Below, in pieces: positions 24,601-35,619 of a stretch of 64,000 bases of DNA; position 1 is the stretch's first letter; each line of letters opens with the position of its first letter. The notes beneath the pieces are model-generated. The model was not told the origin of the DNA and did not search any database. It saw only the letters and a list, made by a program, of their open reading frames with translations. Both the position numbers and the translations under genes were made by a program. This DNA is from Hyaloperonospora brassicae (Eukaryota > Oomycota > Peronosporomycetes > Peronosporales > Peronosporaceae), in assembly GCA_947650285.1 (NCBI GenBank), contig CANTFL010000204.1:171501-235500 (forward strand), given 5' to 3'.

Positions 24601-25899
24601 CTAGGAGTAGCTTACTAAACAAGACGTCGCTCAACTTCTCTTACGATCACAAGACGCTTCAGAGAGACACGTGGCTTTACGAATGAGAATGGAAACTGAG
24701 CTTTATTTTTCTTTGATCTATAAGAAAACTCAGACCAACGTACTTAACCTAGAAACAAACGTCCCGATTAATACCTCTCGCAAGATCTCGTAATCAATGA
24801 ATGACAGACATCAATCTTCAGTACCTAATACGGTGTTCTCATATCACTTCAATCGGTATCCGATACGTTGTGTGCACCACACCTATTGTCGACCACCAGT
24901 CGACGTGTACCCCCGAAACATCTTATGTGTGTTACAACTATTATCGACCTCCAGTCGACGTGGAATCGCGTTTCAAGAGATGTAGACGAATAAAACTCAT
25001 TGGCGGTATTACTCAAAGCAAAACTCAACGAATTTCTTTTAGCGCAAAGGCATCTAACAAGCAGTTATCTACAACGACACACCCTATAAACTTTCAAAGC
25101 TCTTAAAAATAGCAGGTAGCAGAAAAGGATGATCACGGAAAGTGACGAAAGCGAAATGATCTACTGCAGTGGATGCTTCACAATTTCAAATCATACCCAA
25201 TATATGCTTTTCTGAGTTACAGTCGAGTGCTGAATTCACACAAAAGCGCCTTGGTCCGAAAGTTTGCTAAGCAGAGATAATTAGATTCAGTAGCGGTACA
25301 AATGGAGTGGAAACCGAATGGATCATGCCCAAGACGAAAGGATGAGGTGGGCATACTTATTAGCGCATATTCGAGGAGAAATGCGATAATATTATCGATC
25401 GCAGATGCAGTAGCACAGTGAAGCTGACATAAATGTATGTTCTGACTATAGTCGGGCTGCTCTTTCGTGCGGGAACACGTCGATTTTCCACAATAACATC
25501 GCAAAAGGCTTCCACATTTCGACGAATGGCTCAATCATAACTAACGGATAAGATCTTGCTGACCTGTCATATATTAATCGAGGGTAGAAATCAATCGATA
25601 GTTTGTACATTTTAAAGAGTCAAAACGGATGACGGAATGCATTTGAACTCTTTAAAGATCTAAAGATACGATGAAGCGTGTGGGATATGCAACACTAGTA
25701 AGGGTAAATTGAAGATGGATAGGGTATACGTCTGAAAACTTGAATTTATACCAAGGCTAATCAATGGACTCTGAAAATATTTATAACCATTACCAGATTC
25801 CAATGAGGACACACCGCGTATTCACTGCAAATAAAATCAATGTTCAGCTACACAAAACATTAGCATCACCGGAGAATTTAGGGGTTGCCAAAAAACGTT

Positions 25900-26140
25900 A
25901 GTAGTATATATTTTGTAGGTTTGGAGCACCAAGTTCCATAAAAATGGTTTTAAGCATCAAGACATTCGCTGAGATAATGGAGTCGACGTCGAGAGCTAAC
26001 TCTAGCTACCGTCCGCAAGCGAGTAAAAACGTGAAGGCGATGAAAAAAAAGATGATACAGACAAATCGCGTATACGCAGACGACGCTCTGCAGGCAGATT
26101 GGAATGTTATTGCTAAGCTATGTTCAACACAGTGAATATA
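25900..26140 (+). pseudogene. pol: Gypsy-1 integrase core, C-terminal half
   Basis: FGAPSSIK (from 25920) leads into an open stretch: FAEIMESTSRANSSYRPQAS, then VKAMKKKMIQTNRVYADDALQADWNVIA. SYRPQA plus the following helix is the region of the third catalytic residue of the DDE integrase (normally SYRPQANGQQE); here the Gly-Gln-Gln-Glu part is changed, so the catalytic Glu is lost. The region 24.6-25.9 kb, where the zinc finger and first Asp residues should be, is not recognisable. Confidence 0.82.
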
Positions 26141-26861
26141 TTAAATTGCTCCAAAGGATGGAGACATTGTTATATAGACTACATGGGTGATAGGCGTTTG
26201 GACGCTGACATTTATGACACAGTTGTTTTAATACACTATTACGAGGACACCCTTGTAAATTGAGTTTACTAAGCCACTTTTGTGGTTTCACAAAGCTAAA
26301 TGAAAGTAAGAAGTGGCATTAATGCTGTTATTTGAGTATTAATTTTCATAAAGATGAGACGAGCTCATGAACAAAGAGCAAAAGCCCCAGCAATATGGCA
26401 TCGCTGGATTGATAATTCACGATAAGTTAGGCATAAAACACATCGTTTATAAGTAGTCGCGTCGTCTACAGCCGGCGGATCGTGTATACACCTTTTGTTG
26501 CAACATATACCTCGTTGAGAGGTTTTATCGCCTCTTGCATCCAAGTTTGTATCTTCTTAAAGCTATAACGGTGATGTAATATACAAAATATTCAATTTGT
26601 AACGCACGTACGTCAACGACCCGCACGTCAATCAGATATTTATATAATCTCTTATCTCTATATCAAATTATAACTTCTTTGTGAACCACAATTCCGGACG
26701 TATTCGCTCATGAATTTTTGCGCTAAAATTTCCACTAATCTTTGGCTGCAAATATTTGCAGTGAGGATACGCGTCTTGATACTAACAAAATTTCGCCATA
26801 TATTCATTTTTCTTCTCATTGAAGTGTTAAAGGCGAACTCATGGTATATATATTACTTAGT
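26141..26861. other. End of Gypsy-1 pol or spacer, not resolved
   Basis: By analogy with Gypsy-2 the integrase tail and chromodomain should lie here. I could not find convincing matches; a Lys/Gln-rich NKEQKPQQ near 26375 might be the charged integrase tail. Confidence 0.3.
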
Positions 26862-27164
26862 TTAATATTTTATTTTAGAAATCCTTTTAAGCAGACTCCG
26901 AAACAATGGCTTGCGGATAATCGGTCTACTGAAGTCTGCAAGCAACCTGCAGTTGATGATTCTTGTACATAGATGTGTTGGCAACATTCTATGTGCCAAA
27001 TCAATGCACAAATAACGTGCTACTGCAAAAATACCGACGGCCACGTCGTAAATAGCAGAGAAGCCGAATTCTTTTGTCGGGACAGTGACTCTCTTCCAGT
27101 GGGTCCATTCCGCTAAATTCGTTGATGCCCAGATTCTGCGATTCTCTAGTTGATTTTTTACCAC
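26862..27164 (-). pseudogene. Fragment of convergent auxiliary ORF of Gypsy-1
   Basis: A 100-codon minus-strand open frame. The segment AIYDVAVGIFAVARYLCIDLAHR resembles SADVGIFIALWSEYFGACTRRED in the auxiliary ORF of Gypsy-2 (34.9 kb) in spacing and in the V-GIF-A...Y(L/F) pattern, and WTHWKRVTV resembles its preceding SRWGASKF. The orientation is opposite to Gypsy-1 pol and the position is just after it, as in Gypsy-2. The match is short and by eye, so I am only moderately confident. Confidence 0.45.
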
Positions 27165-30100
27165 TACAACATACTGATTAATTATTTAATTCTATCCCCG
27201 TTTGCTGATTGTGGTCCCACCGCCCAATTGTATCGACAGGTATCCTTTTTTTAAAGTCGTGTCGCCAAACGGTCAACCACTTCGGCAAAAGAATCAGGAA
27301 TCTAAAGGTTTCTACATGGACGAAGCTACCCACCTCTGACCGTCAAATACGCCGCATCAGCCACTGAGTAGTTCAGAAAAACCTCATTGTCTTCTTTCTT
27401 TGTGCCTAAACAATATTATCCTAGTATCTATACTGAATTTAAACTTATCAGCTGATTCTACACCCCAAACGATTCTGTATCTAGTGCAGCCACTTCCTTT
27501 TGTAAAGTCACTTCTGATTTTGTATTGTCGTTTTCTATCGCCGGTCCCATCTATGCTGTTAAATATCAGGCCTCATTATCTTGTTCGCTTATTTCTCGAA
27601 ATAGAGAAAGGTTCTCCAATTTCTCTGTGGCATCTAGCCACCATTATCTACCATGTTGCTTAGCTGGCTTCCTCAGCTAATGAAAGACTTACTAGGTCCG
27701 GTAAAATTTGTAATGACAATTCTACTTTTTCGTCTTCTCCAGCCACCATTACGCATGCTGTTTCTTCTCCATTCGCCTCTCATTAGTGGACCGTTTACTA
27801 TTTTGTTAAAAGAAAGACCACACATTTTTTTGTCGGTCCCTAATTTATCAAACAGTAAATACCAGCTGTTATGCCTATTCGTCGTCGGTTTTTGCCTCAT
27901 TTGTCAAAATCGGTCGGTCTAGGGTCCAGTTCTCCGTTACCTTCGAAATCGACGAATTCGTGACTGCCTAAATATTTGAATATTACCTGCATTCTGTTTC
28001 ATACTCGTGCTAGTCAAGTGTGATCTACAGAATCGAAGTCGACTGGATTCATGCGTTTTCATCATGACATCATCCTCCATCACCATGGCTCTGCTTTATG
28101 TTGATCGCGTACTATGCTGTCTCAGTCTTTAACCTGGACGGTATATCTCGAGTCAAAGTCATTTATCGGTCCTACTCCCATTAATCTTGTTGGTCTTCTT
28201 TCCTCTGATGAAGTTATTAGATTATTGCATTCTTGTTAGAAATTCTAGCAAATTTTTTGCATTTGAAGCATGTTTTCGTGTATTATGCCAAGCTCGTTAA
28301 TGCGCAAGCACGTTTTTTTACCCCCACGTTCTTCTCTTTAAATTTCTAATTTGGACCTAGGCTCTGACGCGCGGATTTATATTGGGGTTGGCCGGATTAA
28401 AACGACGCTCGACGGTGTCAATTCTCAGTTAAGGGAACTTGTGTTGCTGATAGAACGTACGAATTGGATCTATTTGTTAATCATTCTAATGTGTTTATAA
28501 CTTTCTGCAAACCGCTTTTGCATAAACAAGATTTAACTCGTGTTTACGCAGTAAGCATTGAGTACGCTATTTTTCGCATACTTTACTATACTTCTGCGAG
28601 GAATGTATAGAATACGATCTGTGTCCTGCAAAAAATTAGGTTTTTTTCTGTCTCTCTTTATACCAGGCTGATAGGTTTGCTTTGATCTTATCTTAAAGCC
28701 GTCAGCTCCTGTGTTCCCCATCATAAGTTCCGCGATTAGCTGTCTGGGTTGTTGAACTTGATGCTCTCGACTCAGCGGAACACTACCATATCTAGTGGTT
28801 GTCTCGCCAATCAAAGTACCTATAAATGGCTTATTACGCCCTTGTCGTTCTGGAGTCATCAATTTCCCTCACCAGACGCGTGTTAAAGCAACGTGGAATC
28901 TCTGATTGTCGTAGATATCGACGCTGATAAGGTTATGCACCCAATCTTCAAAATCTTTGATCCCGATACCGAGATTCGCCATGGTTTGCAAATTTTATTT
29001 TGGCTCCTGTTACTTCTCTAGGCTATCTTTGGGTGGCTATAGCACATCTACTGCTATCATAAGTTCGTATTTTTGTATTAGAGCCTATCACGTTCATTAT
29101 ATTCGTCGTTTTTTCATGCCTTTAAACGTTTTAATTATTGATATGAGTTCAAGTACATTGGTGGTCATCACAGATTGAGGGGAAAAATTGTTGCCAATCA
29201 ATCAACCTCTCGTCTGTGGCCGTATTTCTTTTCTTTATCGTTTGGTCATTACAAGGAACCACCTACTATCCAATTCTATATCGCCCCTGGTAAATATGTC
29301 GCATTACAGCAATTTATCAAGATCTACCGATGGCTTCTGTCGGTAGTCGTCGAATTTGGTATTTCATCATTGAGTGTGACTCCTACATCATATGGAACGA
29401 TTGACTCGTCAAGTAGCCAGGTATTTTATGGCAGAACTTTCTTGTTAAAGTCGATCAGGCTGAACTCACCTATAAAATTATCTAATTTCGCTGTAGGCTG
29501 CGCCGCGTTTTTTGTCAATCTATATAACGTGATACGCGAACGACTAGGTAGAACCGATATACGATCCGATATAGTGATTTTAACTCATACGCGTTATAAT
29601 AAATACGCTTATTCATGCGATCCTGTCTAGCGGCACTTACTCGACCGCAAATTCAAAAATTAGCTTCTTGACACGGAGGGCGCAGCCAACTGCGCTAATG
29701 TCGTATTAGCATAAGCTTCACACGGGTCATAATCAGAAAGCGATTATCTTCTTCGACAATATATGCATTCAACTTCCACCGCATCTTGAAATCTTCACCT
29801 CCACTGACGTCTGCTCAAGTCGTTTGTGGTCATGAAGACCCGGTATTGTTACCAGTACGATGTCCCTCGATTATTCAACTCCGTTACAATTCAATATACT
29901 CAGTTGTGAATGTTCGAACGCGCCAATAGTGCCTCATACCTTTATTTATACGACTTTGCTAGCGTGAGCTATACTTTTTGCCAAATGTTGGCATCACGAC
30001 GGCAAAAACTAGAATTGTCTAATCAATCACTCAATGATATTCTAGCATACACAGTCGCACTATTTTTGTCGTGTATATTTGTTTGGAAAGGGCTTCCTAC

Positions 30101-30588
30101 CTACGCACCAATTCAAACGAATTTTATCTTTCATAAAATTTATCGAGCTATAATGGCATAAATTAACTTCTACGCGATGGAAATTCAGTTTGGGAAAAAC
30201 TTTATTTACATGCGATCGAACGGTCTGAGCCATTGTCTTTACTGACCGTTCTTGCTGCCCATTATCATGCGGACTAGAACTATGCGTGGCCCCGACTTCG
30301 CGAGCATCACCTCTTAAATATGTTTGATAACACTACAACAAACCTGGGGTCTCTACCATGTCTGTGGGAAGGGATCACCTCGAAGGCGAAGACATTTTTA
30401 TTGAATTTTATGTGCTACAACTACTGCAAGCATGCCAAATCACGGCTTAAGCTATATAAAAGTAGGCAAATGAATCCAAAAAAGCAAAAGCGTTTTTTTA
30501 TATTCGAGATTTCTGAAGTGGTATGGAAAGCCCATCTACATCAATGTAAATAAAGAAGTGAGTTAAATTTGTGGAAATACAGTCTCAG
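27165..30588. other. Unassigned, pyrimidine-rich plus strand
   Basis: Expected location of the rest of the Gypsy-1 auxiliary ORF (minus strand) and its 3' LTR, but neither is recognisable. Between 27.4 and 28.9 kb the plus strand is CT-rich. Minus frames at 27673-27900 and 28533-28862 (Arg/Lys-rich, GETTTRYGSVPLSREH) may be remains of the auxiliary ORF; no motif confirms this. LTR C starts at the right edge. Confidence 0.35.
29175..29630 (+). CDS. Unrecognised 151-codon open frame
   Basis: One of the longest open frames outside repeats; in frame it extends a further 30 or so bases to the left without an ATG (YEFKYIGGHHRL). It contains hydrophobic stretches (SFFSL-like near the start, FAVGCAAFFVNLYNVI near the end) and no known motif. 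It starts at a TTG, not an ATG. It could be chance, part of a decayed element or a surviving host exon. Confidence 0.15.
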   Translation: MRGKIVANQSTSRLWPYFFSLSFGHYKEPPTIQFYIAPGKYVALQQFIKIYRWLLSVVVEFGISSLSVTPTSYGTIDSSSSQVFYGRTFLLKSIRLNSPIKLSNFAVGCAAFFVNLYNVIRERLGRTDIRSDIVILTHTRYNKYAYSCDPV

Positions 30589-30913
30589 TATAAAAACACA
30601 ACAATTGCCAAGCTAGACGGTGCAGTTGAAATATGACGTCGGGTACCTTCGCGGTTCGCCTCTTCAAGTTCAGTTGTAGCTCTCGCATAGCTGAATACCT
30701 CTAACTCCAACCACTCTTTTTCAGAAGCCTGACTGAGCTCAGCAGTTTCCGCTCCTCTGATCCTTTGACATCTACCAATAAGTGAACGTCGGCGTTTATA
30801 AGTTTTGACAGGTCATAGGGTGCAGTATACCCCCGACTGGAAGAGTAACGGTGACCTTGGCTAAAGGCCCACCGGCTCGTCGTTTGACGAGTCTTTGGAC
30901 AGTGCCGTCCACT

Positions 30914-31090
30914 GGGTCACCGGCTCACTGTTCGCGGGTCATAAAGCGGCACAAGCTATTGGGTCAACGGCTCACCGTGAGACGAGGCAGAAAGCGGTGC
31001 CCCCTACGGGACACCGGCTCACCGTGAGACAAGATTTAAAGCGGTTCCGTCTACTAGGTCACCGGATCTCCGTGCGACGAGGCTTATCTT
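30914..31090. repeat. 47-bp tandem repeat inside LTR C
   Basis: Units start at 30914, 30961, 31008 and 31055 with exact 47-bp spacing (key words GGGTCACCGGCTCAC, GTGAGACGAGG, AAAGCGGT); a more diverged unit may precede them at about 30865. The identical repeat is at 46243-46419 in LTR D. Copies A and B retain only partial units. Confidence 0.85.
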
Positions 31091-31371
31091 TCGCTGGAAG
31101 CGCGTAATTCCCTTCCTTAGAGCGACTTAACTCTTGGCGCTTCCAATCACGACCTCTACAGGCTATGCTTCTCTAGGCTCGACAACAGGCATAATCCATC
31201 CCACGCAGGGACCGTGGGTGTACGCGTTTCTTGGACTTAGAAAATTTTGCACTGTATTGGGTATCTCCTATTCGATCCCTGATTGCAAAAGGCTCTTGAG
31301 CAGTTTTACTTCATCCCCCATTAGGTCCCATTCAAAAAACTAATAGTAGGGACCATTTAACATCTTGCTCT

Positions 31372-31590
31372 CTTGTCGATCCTTGACTCGTCGAGTCCTG
31401 ACTCGTCGGGTCCTGACTCGTCGATTCTCATCTCGTCGAGGCTCAGCTCGCCAGGTTTTTATTTACCTACTTTTATCTTACGGAGTCGTGATGTATCGAG
31501 AACTCACTCACCGAGTCTTGGCCCATCGAGTCGTCTATATCGCCAAGTTTTTTATTGTCGAATTCGATGTGCTTCGGCTTTTCTCGTCGG
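31372..31590. repeat. 15-bp tandem array in LTR C
   Basis: About 14-15 units with consensus CGTCGAGTCTTGACT. Starts exactly where identity with LTR D stops (31380). Unit number and unit sequences differ from D. Confidence 0.85.
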
Positions 31591-31598
31591 TTTTACCA

Positions 31599-32000
31599 CT
31601 CCCAATCTTAAATCGAATATAGGGAACATTGTGTTCGGAAATATTCTACAATACAACTACCCCGGTCGCGATATGAATCGAACTGGCGGGTGTCACGACC
31701 GATGTTTCTTGGTCTATCCGCAAATCTTTTTGCTTGAAAACAATATTTCCTTTCGCTGACCCACAATACGTGGTAAATCAACGTGCTTTCTCTCTCGTCC
31801 GTAGCAGGGTTGACATTCTTACCTTCTGCGTTGTAGCGTAATATTTTAGCCTCAGTTATCAGATACGCAGACCAGTCCAGTCGATTCTACTGCTTGCGTC
31901 ATATTAAGCGGGATTATCGTTCTTTCTCGCTTCTAGCTCCGTACTGACACCTTTTGAGCAGTGGCGTTCTGATGCTTCACCCTTTTACAAACAAACTTGT
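31599..32000. other. 3' untranslated part of Gypsy-2
   Basis: Between LTR C and the auxiliary ORF. Apart from the purine tract next to the LTR I see no feature. Confidence 0.4.
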
Positions 32001-35000
32001 CCTCCGCTTCGGTTGGTCCGGGGGTTGATAGTTGGCTCATCGACTTGATTCTCGACGCCACCGACTCATCGCCCGTTGACGTCACATCGTCAACTCCACC
32101 TTATTGACTAGAATTCGCGGTGGGTATGCAGATGTTGCAACCCAATCATATATGTTTCATCCCGTCTGGCTCGTTTGGGAGATGTCTCCACCCTGTGACC
32201 CTTGTTTGCAAGCTTCTTCACCTTCAAAAAATCGCCTTTGCCATGTCTAGGACGTCGACGTTAAACGTTTAACAATTTTTGCTGATTACCGTCGGAATCT
32301 GAGTCGTATGGACCAAAAAGCTCACCAGCGTGAGGTAGATTTGGTGCGATTCGTTTCTACAATATTGTAGACACCACGTCAGATGATCGATGCGTCAATG
32401 CTTCAATTCATCCGGCAGGCCACGTCAATTGACGATTTTGGCGTCCTCGCCGGTGGGTATGTCTTTATGTTCCTCTACCAAATGAACTGGGGCATCTCGG
32501 CTGTGCTTAGCGCTGCTCAGTAGGAGAGGAGTAGCGCAGCACGTTGTCGGTGCATGTACGCCGCGATCGCTGAGTCTGCAGATTTGCGCGCTCAACTTGT
32601 ATCAATACAGGTGGAATCTGCTACATGGAAGATGGCTGCGTTGTGAACTTCAGGGGTCATCGATAAACGGTAGAAGTTGAAGTCACTCGAGAGCCGGAAT
32701 CCGTTCGATTTTCAGCTCAGCGCGCGGACCGAATTAGACCAGCGGAACGGATAATTTTTAGATTCCAAGTGGAGATCGAAGCGCGGATCCGCAAAATCGT
32801 TTGACTTACTGGTCGACTCGCTGAGTCTCGAGATTATCAAGCGACCGTCCGTGGTGTCGCGACGTTGTATCACCTTTATCCGCAAATAGCCACAATGGCT
32901 CTGTGTAATGGCGGTGATCACGCCTTGAGTGCTGCACTTGGCCTCATCAATGACCAGCGCCGTGTGATCGTCGTACTGCGAAACAGAATTCGGCGTTATC
33001 GTGTTCGGTCGTCCCTCGATGTCGTCGCGCTACTGCGGCAATTACGGTCACAGACGCTCTGAGATAGAATTCGCGTATGATTGACTTGAAAGCTCGCATA
33101 TCTCGCCTTCTCGCTCAGCGGCCTCCCGACTTCATCTCACTCGGCTCGGTGGCTGGCTCTTTTTTTATCGCTTCGGATTGACTCGATCGACTCGTCGTCG
33201 AATGGCGTTTTGCCAAGTGAAGCCTGGTCTGTGTTGATGGCCTCTATTCCTATCCAACGCCCGCTTGCACTATTATTATCGTCGCTATCGAACGGTTAAC
33301 GCACGTCTTACCTGCAGTATTATCTGCCTTCGTCTCCTAAACGAGGCGAGATGGCTACCGAGGGAACATTGAGTGCACCGTAGGCTCTAGTTACACCAGC
33401 CCAGTCGTCGCATCCGTCGATCCCAGTCCCATCGCACGGTCAACTGTTGTCGACGACTTATAATCCTGTGCTTTATTTTCGCTTCACTTTCGTCATTAGA
33501 TCCATCAGCTCAGGATGTGCGCAACGGCAGAATATTTTCATTATCTTTGCCTGTCATCTACCTACAATCGACGATTGCGACGGACTATCAGACTCGTCGA
33601 AGTACTATAAACCGCCGCTATCCCATACCAGCAATGTCTCCGGGTATTTATGTGATCGTACGGTTGCGTACTTTTCGAAGACGAGTTCGCCTTTGTGATC
33701 CAAGTGTGTCAACTGGACCTCGTCGAGTTCTTCTTCGGGTGTCTGGGTTGACGTCGGTGAATGCGTCTGCGTCCTTATACTCGACGCCTAACATAAATAA
33801 CTCCCGTCGACCACTGGAACCACATATGTGGATATATATTCATCGACCTGGCCAAGTTGATCGGTCGCCGGGCAATCGCACGCTTAACGAAGTCGAGGTT
33901 GAGGTTGTCATCTTCTACGTCAGCTGGTTTAGACGATTTTCTCCTTGGGTTTCTAGATAGGCGTCGGTGGACACGTTAACATCGCTCACGTCGGTTCCTT
34001 TGTTCCAAACTGTGGTAGTACTAGTTCTATCGTTGCCTTCTGCGTTGTCCTCCGTCCCCGGGTCCTCATCGACGTCGATCTTGGTTGACACTGCCGCGGA
34101 CCTATGAATTCGGCAAAGAAGAGCAAGTTGAGTCGCTCGAACGCGTCTCCACCAGCCAAACATTTCTGGAAGACACTCCACCTGTATCGCGTTCCACTGT
34201 GTATCAGGCTGCGCCTCAAACGGTGTCGTTTCGTCGATCGAGCAAATTTTCTCCTCTGACCAGTAAAGCGCTTAAGACTGCTGTCGTATCTTCCGTCCCT
34301 GTATTTGTGGTGTCTGTACTGCCTCACTCGCTGTGTTTTCCCTTAGGGTGCTTTGCACCCGCGTGGCCAAAGCCGTGGCACGCGACATACATGATACGCC
34401 AGCAATGGTGCAGAGTCTGGACATCACGTCTTTCCAAACAAGTTCGTCCCGATGATATGATTACATTACTGCCGATAGGTTGCCTCTCCGCATAAAGGAT
34501 CTTTATGGCATGCCTTTGTAGCGGCTACTTTTACATTGATGGCTACTCTTCGAGCAATGATGGAAAAGTTTATCCTGTTCCACCCCTTTCAGGTAACTTC
34601 CGGTTAACTCACAAACTTGCCCATGTTTGTGGTTGTGGTTCGTCTTTTTGATGCTCGGTATACACTCTCGTCTTATAATCGTATCTTCGGACATGTAGTA
34701 TGATGTATGCTGTATGTGACGTCTGGGTCTTAAATCATGGATTTGGACATGATCTTGACATCGATGAGACCGTTGATTTCAATTTAAAGGTGCACGTTGC
34801 CTATTGGGAAAGTATCAATGACTCGTTGAGTCCAGCGTCTCGATGGGGTGCATCCAAATTTTGACTCCATCCGGGTTTCTGCTGATGTGGGCATATTTAT
34901 CGCGCTTTGGTCGGAATACTTCGGCGCTTGTACGCGTCGTGAAGACCTACTACGGCTGGCCGTAAATAACCCTTTTCCGTTTCCTGAACGACGCAATATC

Positions 35001-35582
35001 CACGCGTATTCCCGACGGGACGGCAAATGCTCTCGACGCTGAGCTGTATTTTTAGCCATCCGCGCCCCACTACCCGCTCGTGAGTCACACATGAGTGCTC
35101 TCAAGTCCTGACTGGTTTGCCAAGCTCAATGGGTTGCATAAATTTGTTCCATGGCGTGTCTGGTGGCCAAATCGGCTGGCAAAGAACCCCTTTAAACTTG
35201 CTTTAGACCAAACCATCCTAAGTTTCTCGTATCCGTGCCGGCGAGTGTTGCCGAGAACGATGTGGTGTCATGTATTGTTGATAACGTCGATCCAAAAAGA
35301 CCCGCTCCTTTTGTTGTGAGCTCCGCTACTTCTCATCCTGAGAATCGTCGTAACACGCAAATTATCGCCTCCTCGGTAGTTCAGCGTTTTACTTCGCGAT
35401 CTGACGGATCTGCAGTGATCATCACTGTCATCGAATTTCCTTGGATATTCCGTCGCACGGGTAGATCGACTCGACGAGTCTTTTCTTTACGTATTCGAAT
35501 TAAGAACTATATTATATTTCTTTTACGTACGTTATACAATATCAACGAAGTTACTTTCTCACTCATATCTGCCTGCTTCTGA
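32000..35582 (+). pseudogene. Auxiliary ORF of Gypsy-2, antisense to pol
   Basis: A broken but coherent plus-strand coding thread that starts near LTR C and ends next to the end of pol. Pieces in order: a helical/coiled-coil-like part (32.5-33.06 kb, AAIAESADLRAQLVSIQVE, LGLINDQRRVIVVLRNRI), a Ser/Pro-rich middle (33.5-34.3 kb), then a compact C-terminal domain with AWPKPWHATYMIR (34.36 kb), KDLYGMPL (34.5 kb), SGNFRLTHKLAHVCGCGSSF (34.59 kb), VDFNLKVHVAYW (34.77 kb), SADVGIFIALWSEYF..CTRREDLLRLAVN (34.88 kb), RLAKNPFKLALDQTIL (35.18 kb) and DPKRPAPFV (35.29 kb). Function unknown: no enzyme motif seen. The coiled-coil plus Ser-rich build recalls a structural (gag-like) protein, and similar hypothetical proteins are common in oomycete genomes as I recall. 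It converges with pol, leaving some 40 bp. Confidence 0.6.
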
Positions 35583-35619
35583 TCACAGAGATAAGGTTTT
35601 TGGTGACAGCGGTGCATGA

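Larger units (their letters stand above)
14013..26200 (+). mobile_element. Gypsy-1: decayed chromovirus-type LTR retrotransposon
   Basis: From probable 5' LTR B a plus-strand pol can be followed in the order protease (20.8-21.1), RT (22.2-23.3), RNase H (23.5-24.4) and integrase (25.9-26.1), which is the Gypsy order. The protease/RT sequences match those of Gypsy-2 motif for motif, so both belong to one family. No 3' LTR in the right orientation is found before LTR C at 30.6 kb, so the right end is missing or unrecognisable; the given end is the last assignable pol codon. Damage is heavy and uniform. Confidence 0.75.
30589..31598 (-). repeat. LTR C, 3' LTR of Gypsy-2
   Basis: On the element strand it starts TGGTAAAACC right after the purine tract AAGATTGGGAG, runs through a 15-bp array, then the core, and ends ..GTTGTGTT plus a few bases (TATA where D has TACA). 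Bases 30595-31379 equal 45924-46708 at all but one position (C at 31354, T at 46683) with no indel. Confidence 0.88.

Noticed and set aside
30895..31343. Open frames of 70 and 69 codons repeated identically at 46.2-46.7 kb, looking like conserved duplicate genes.
   Set aside because: The identity is that of the LTR DNA itself; the frames cover the 47-bp repeats and have no codon-level evidence.
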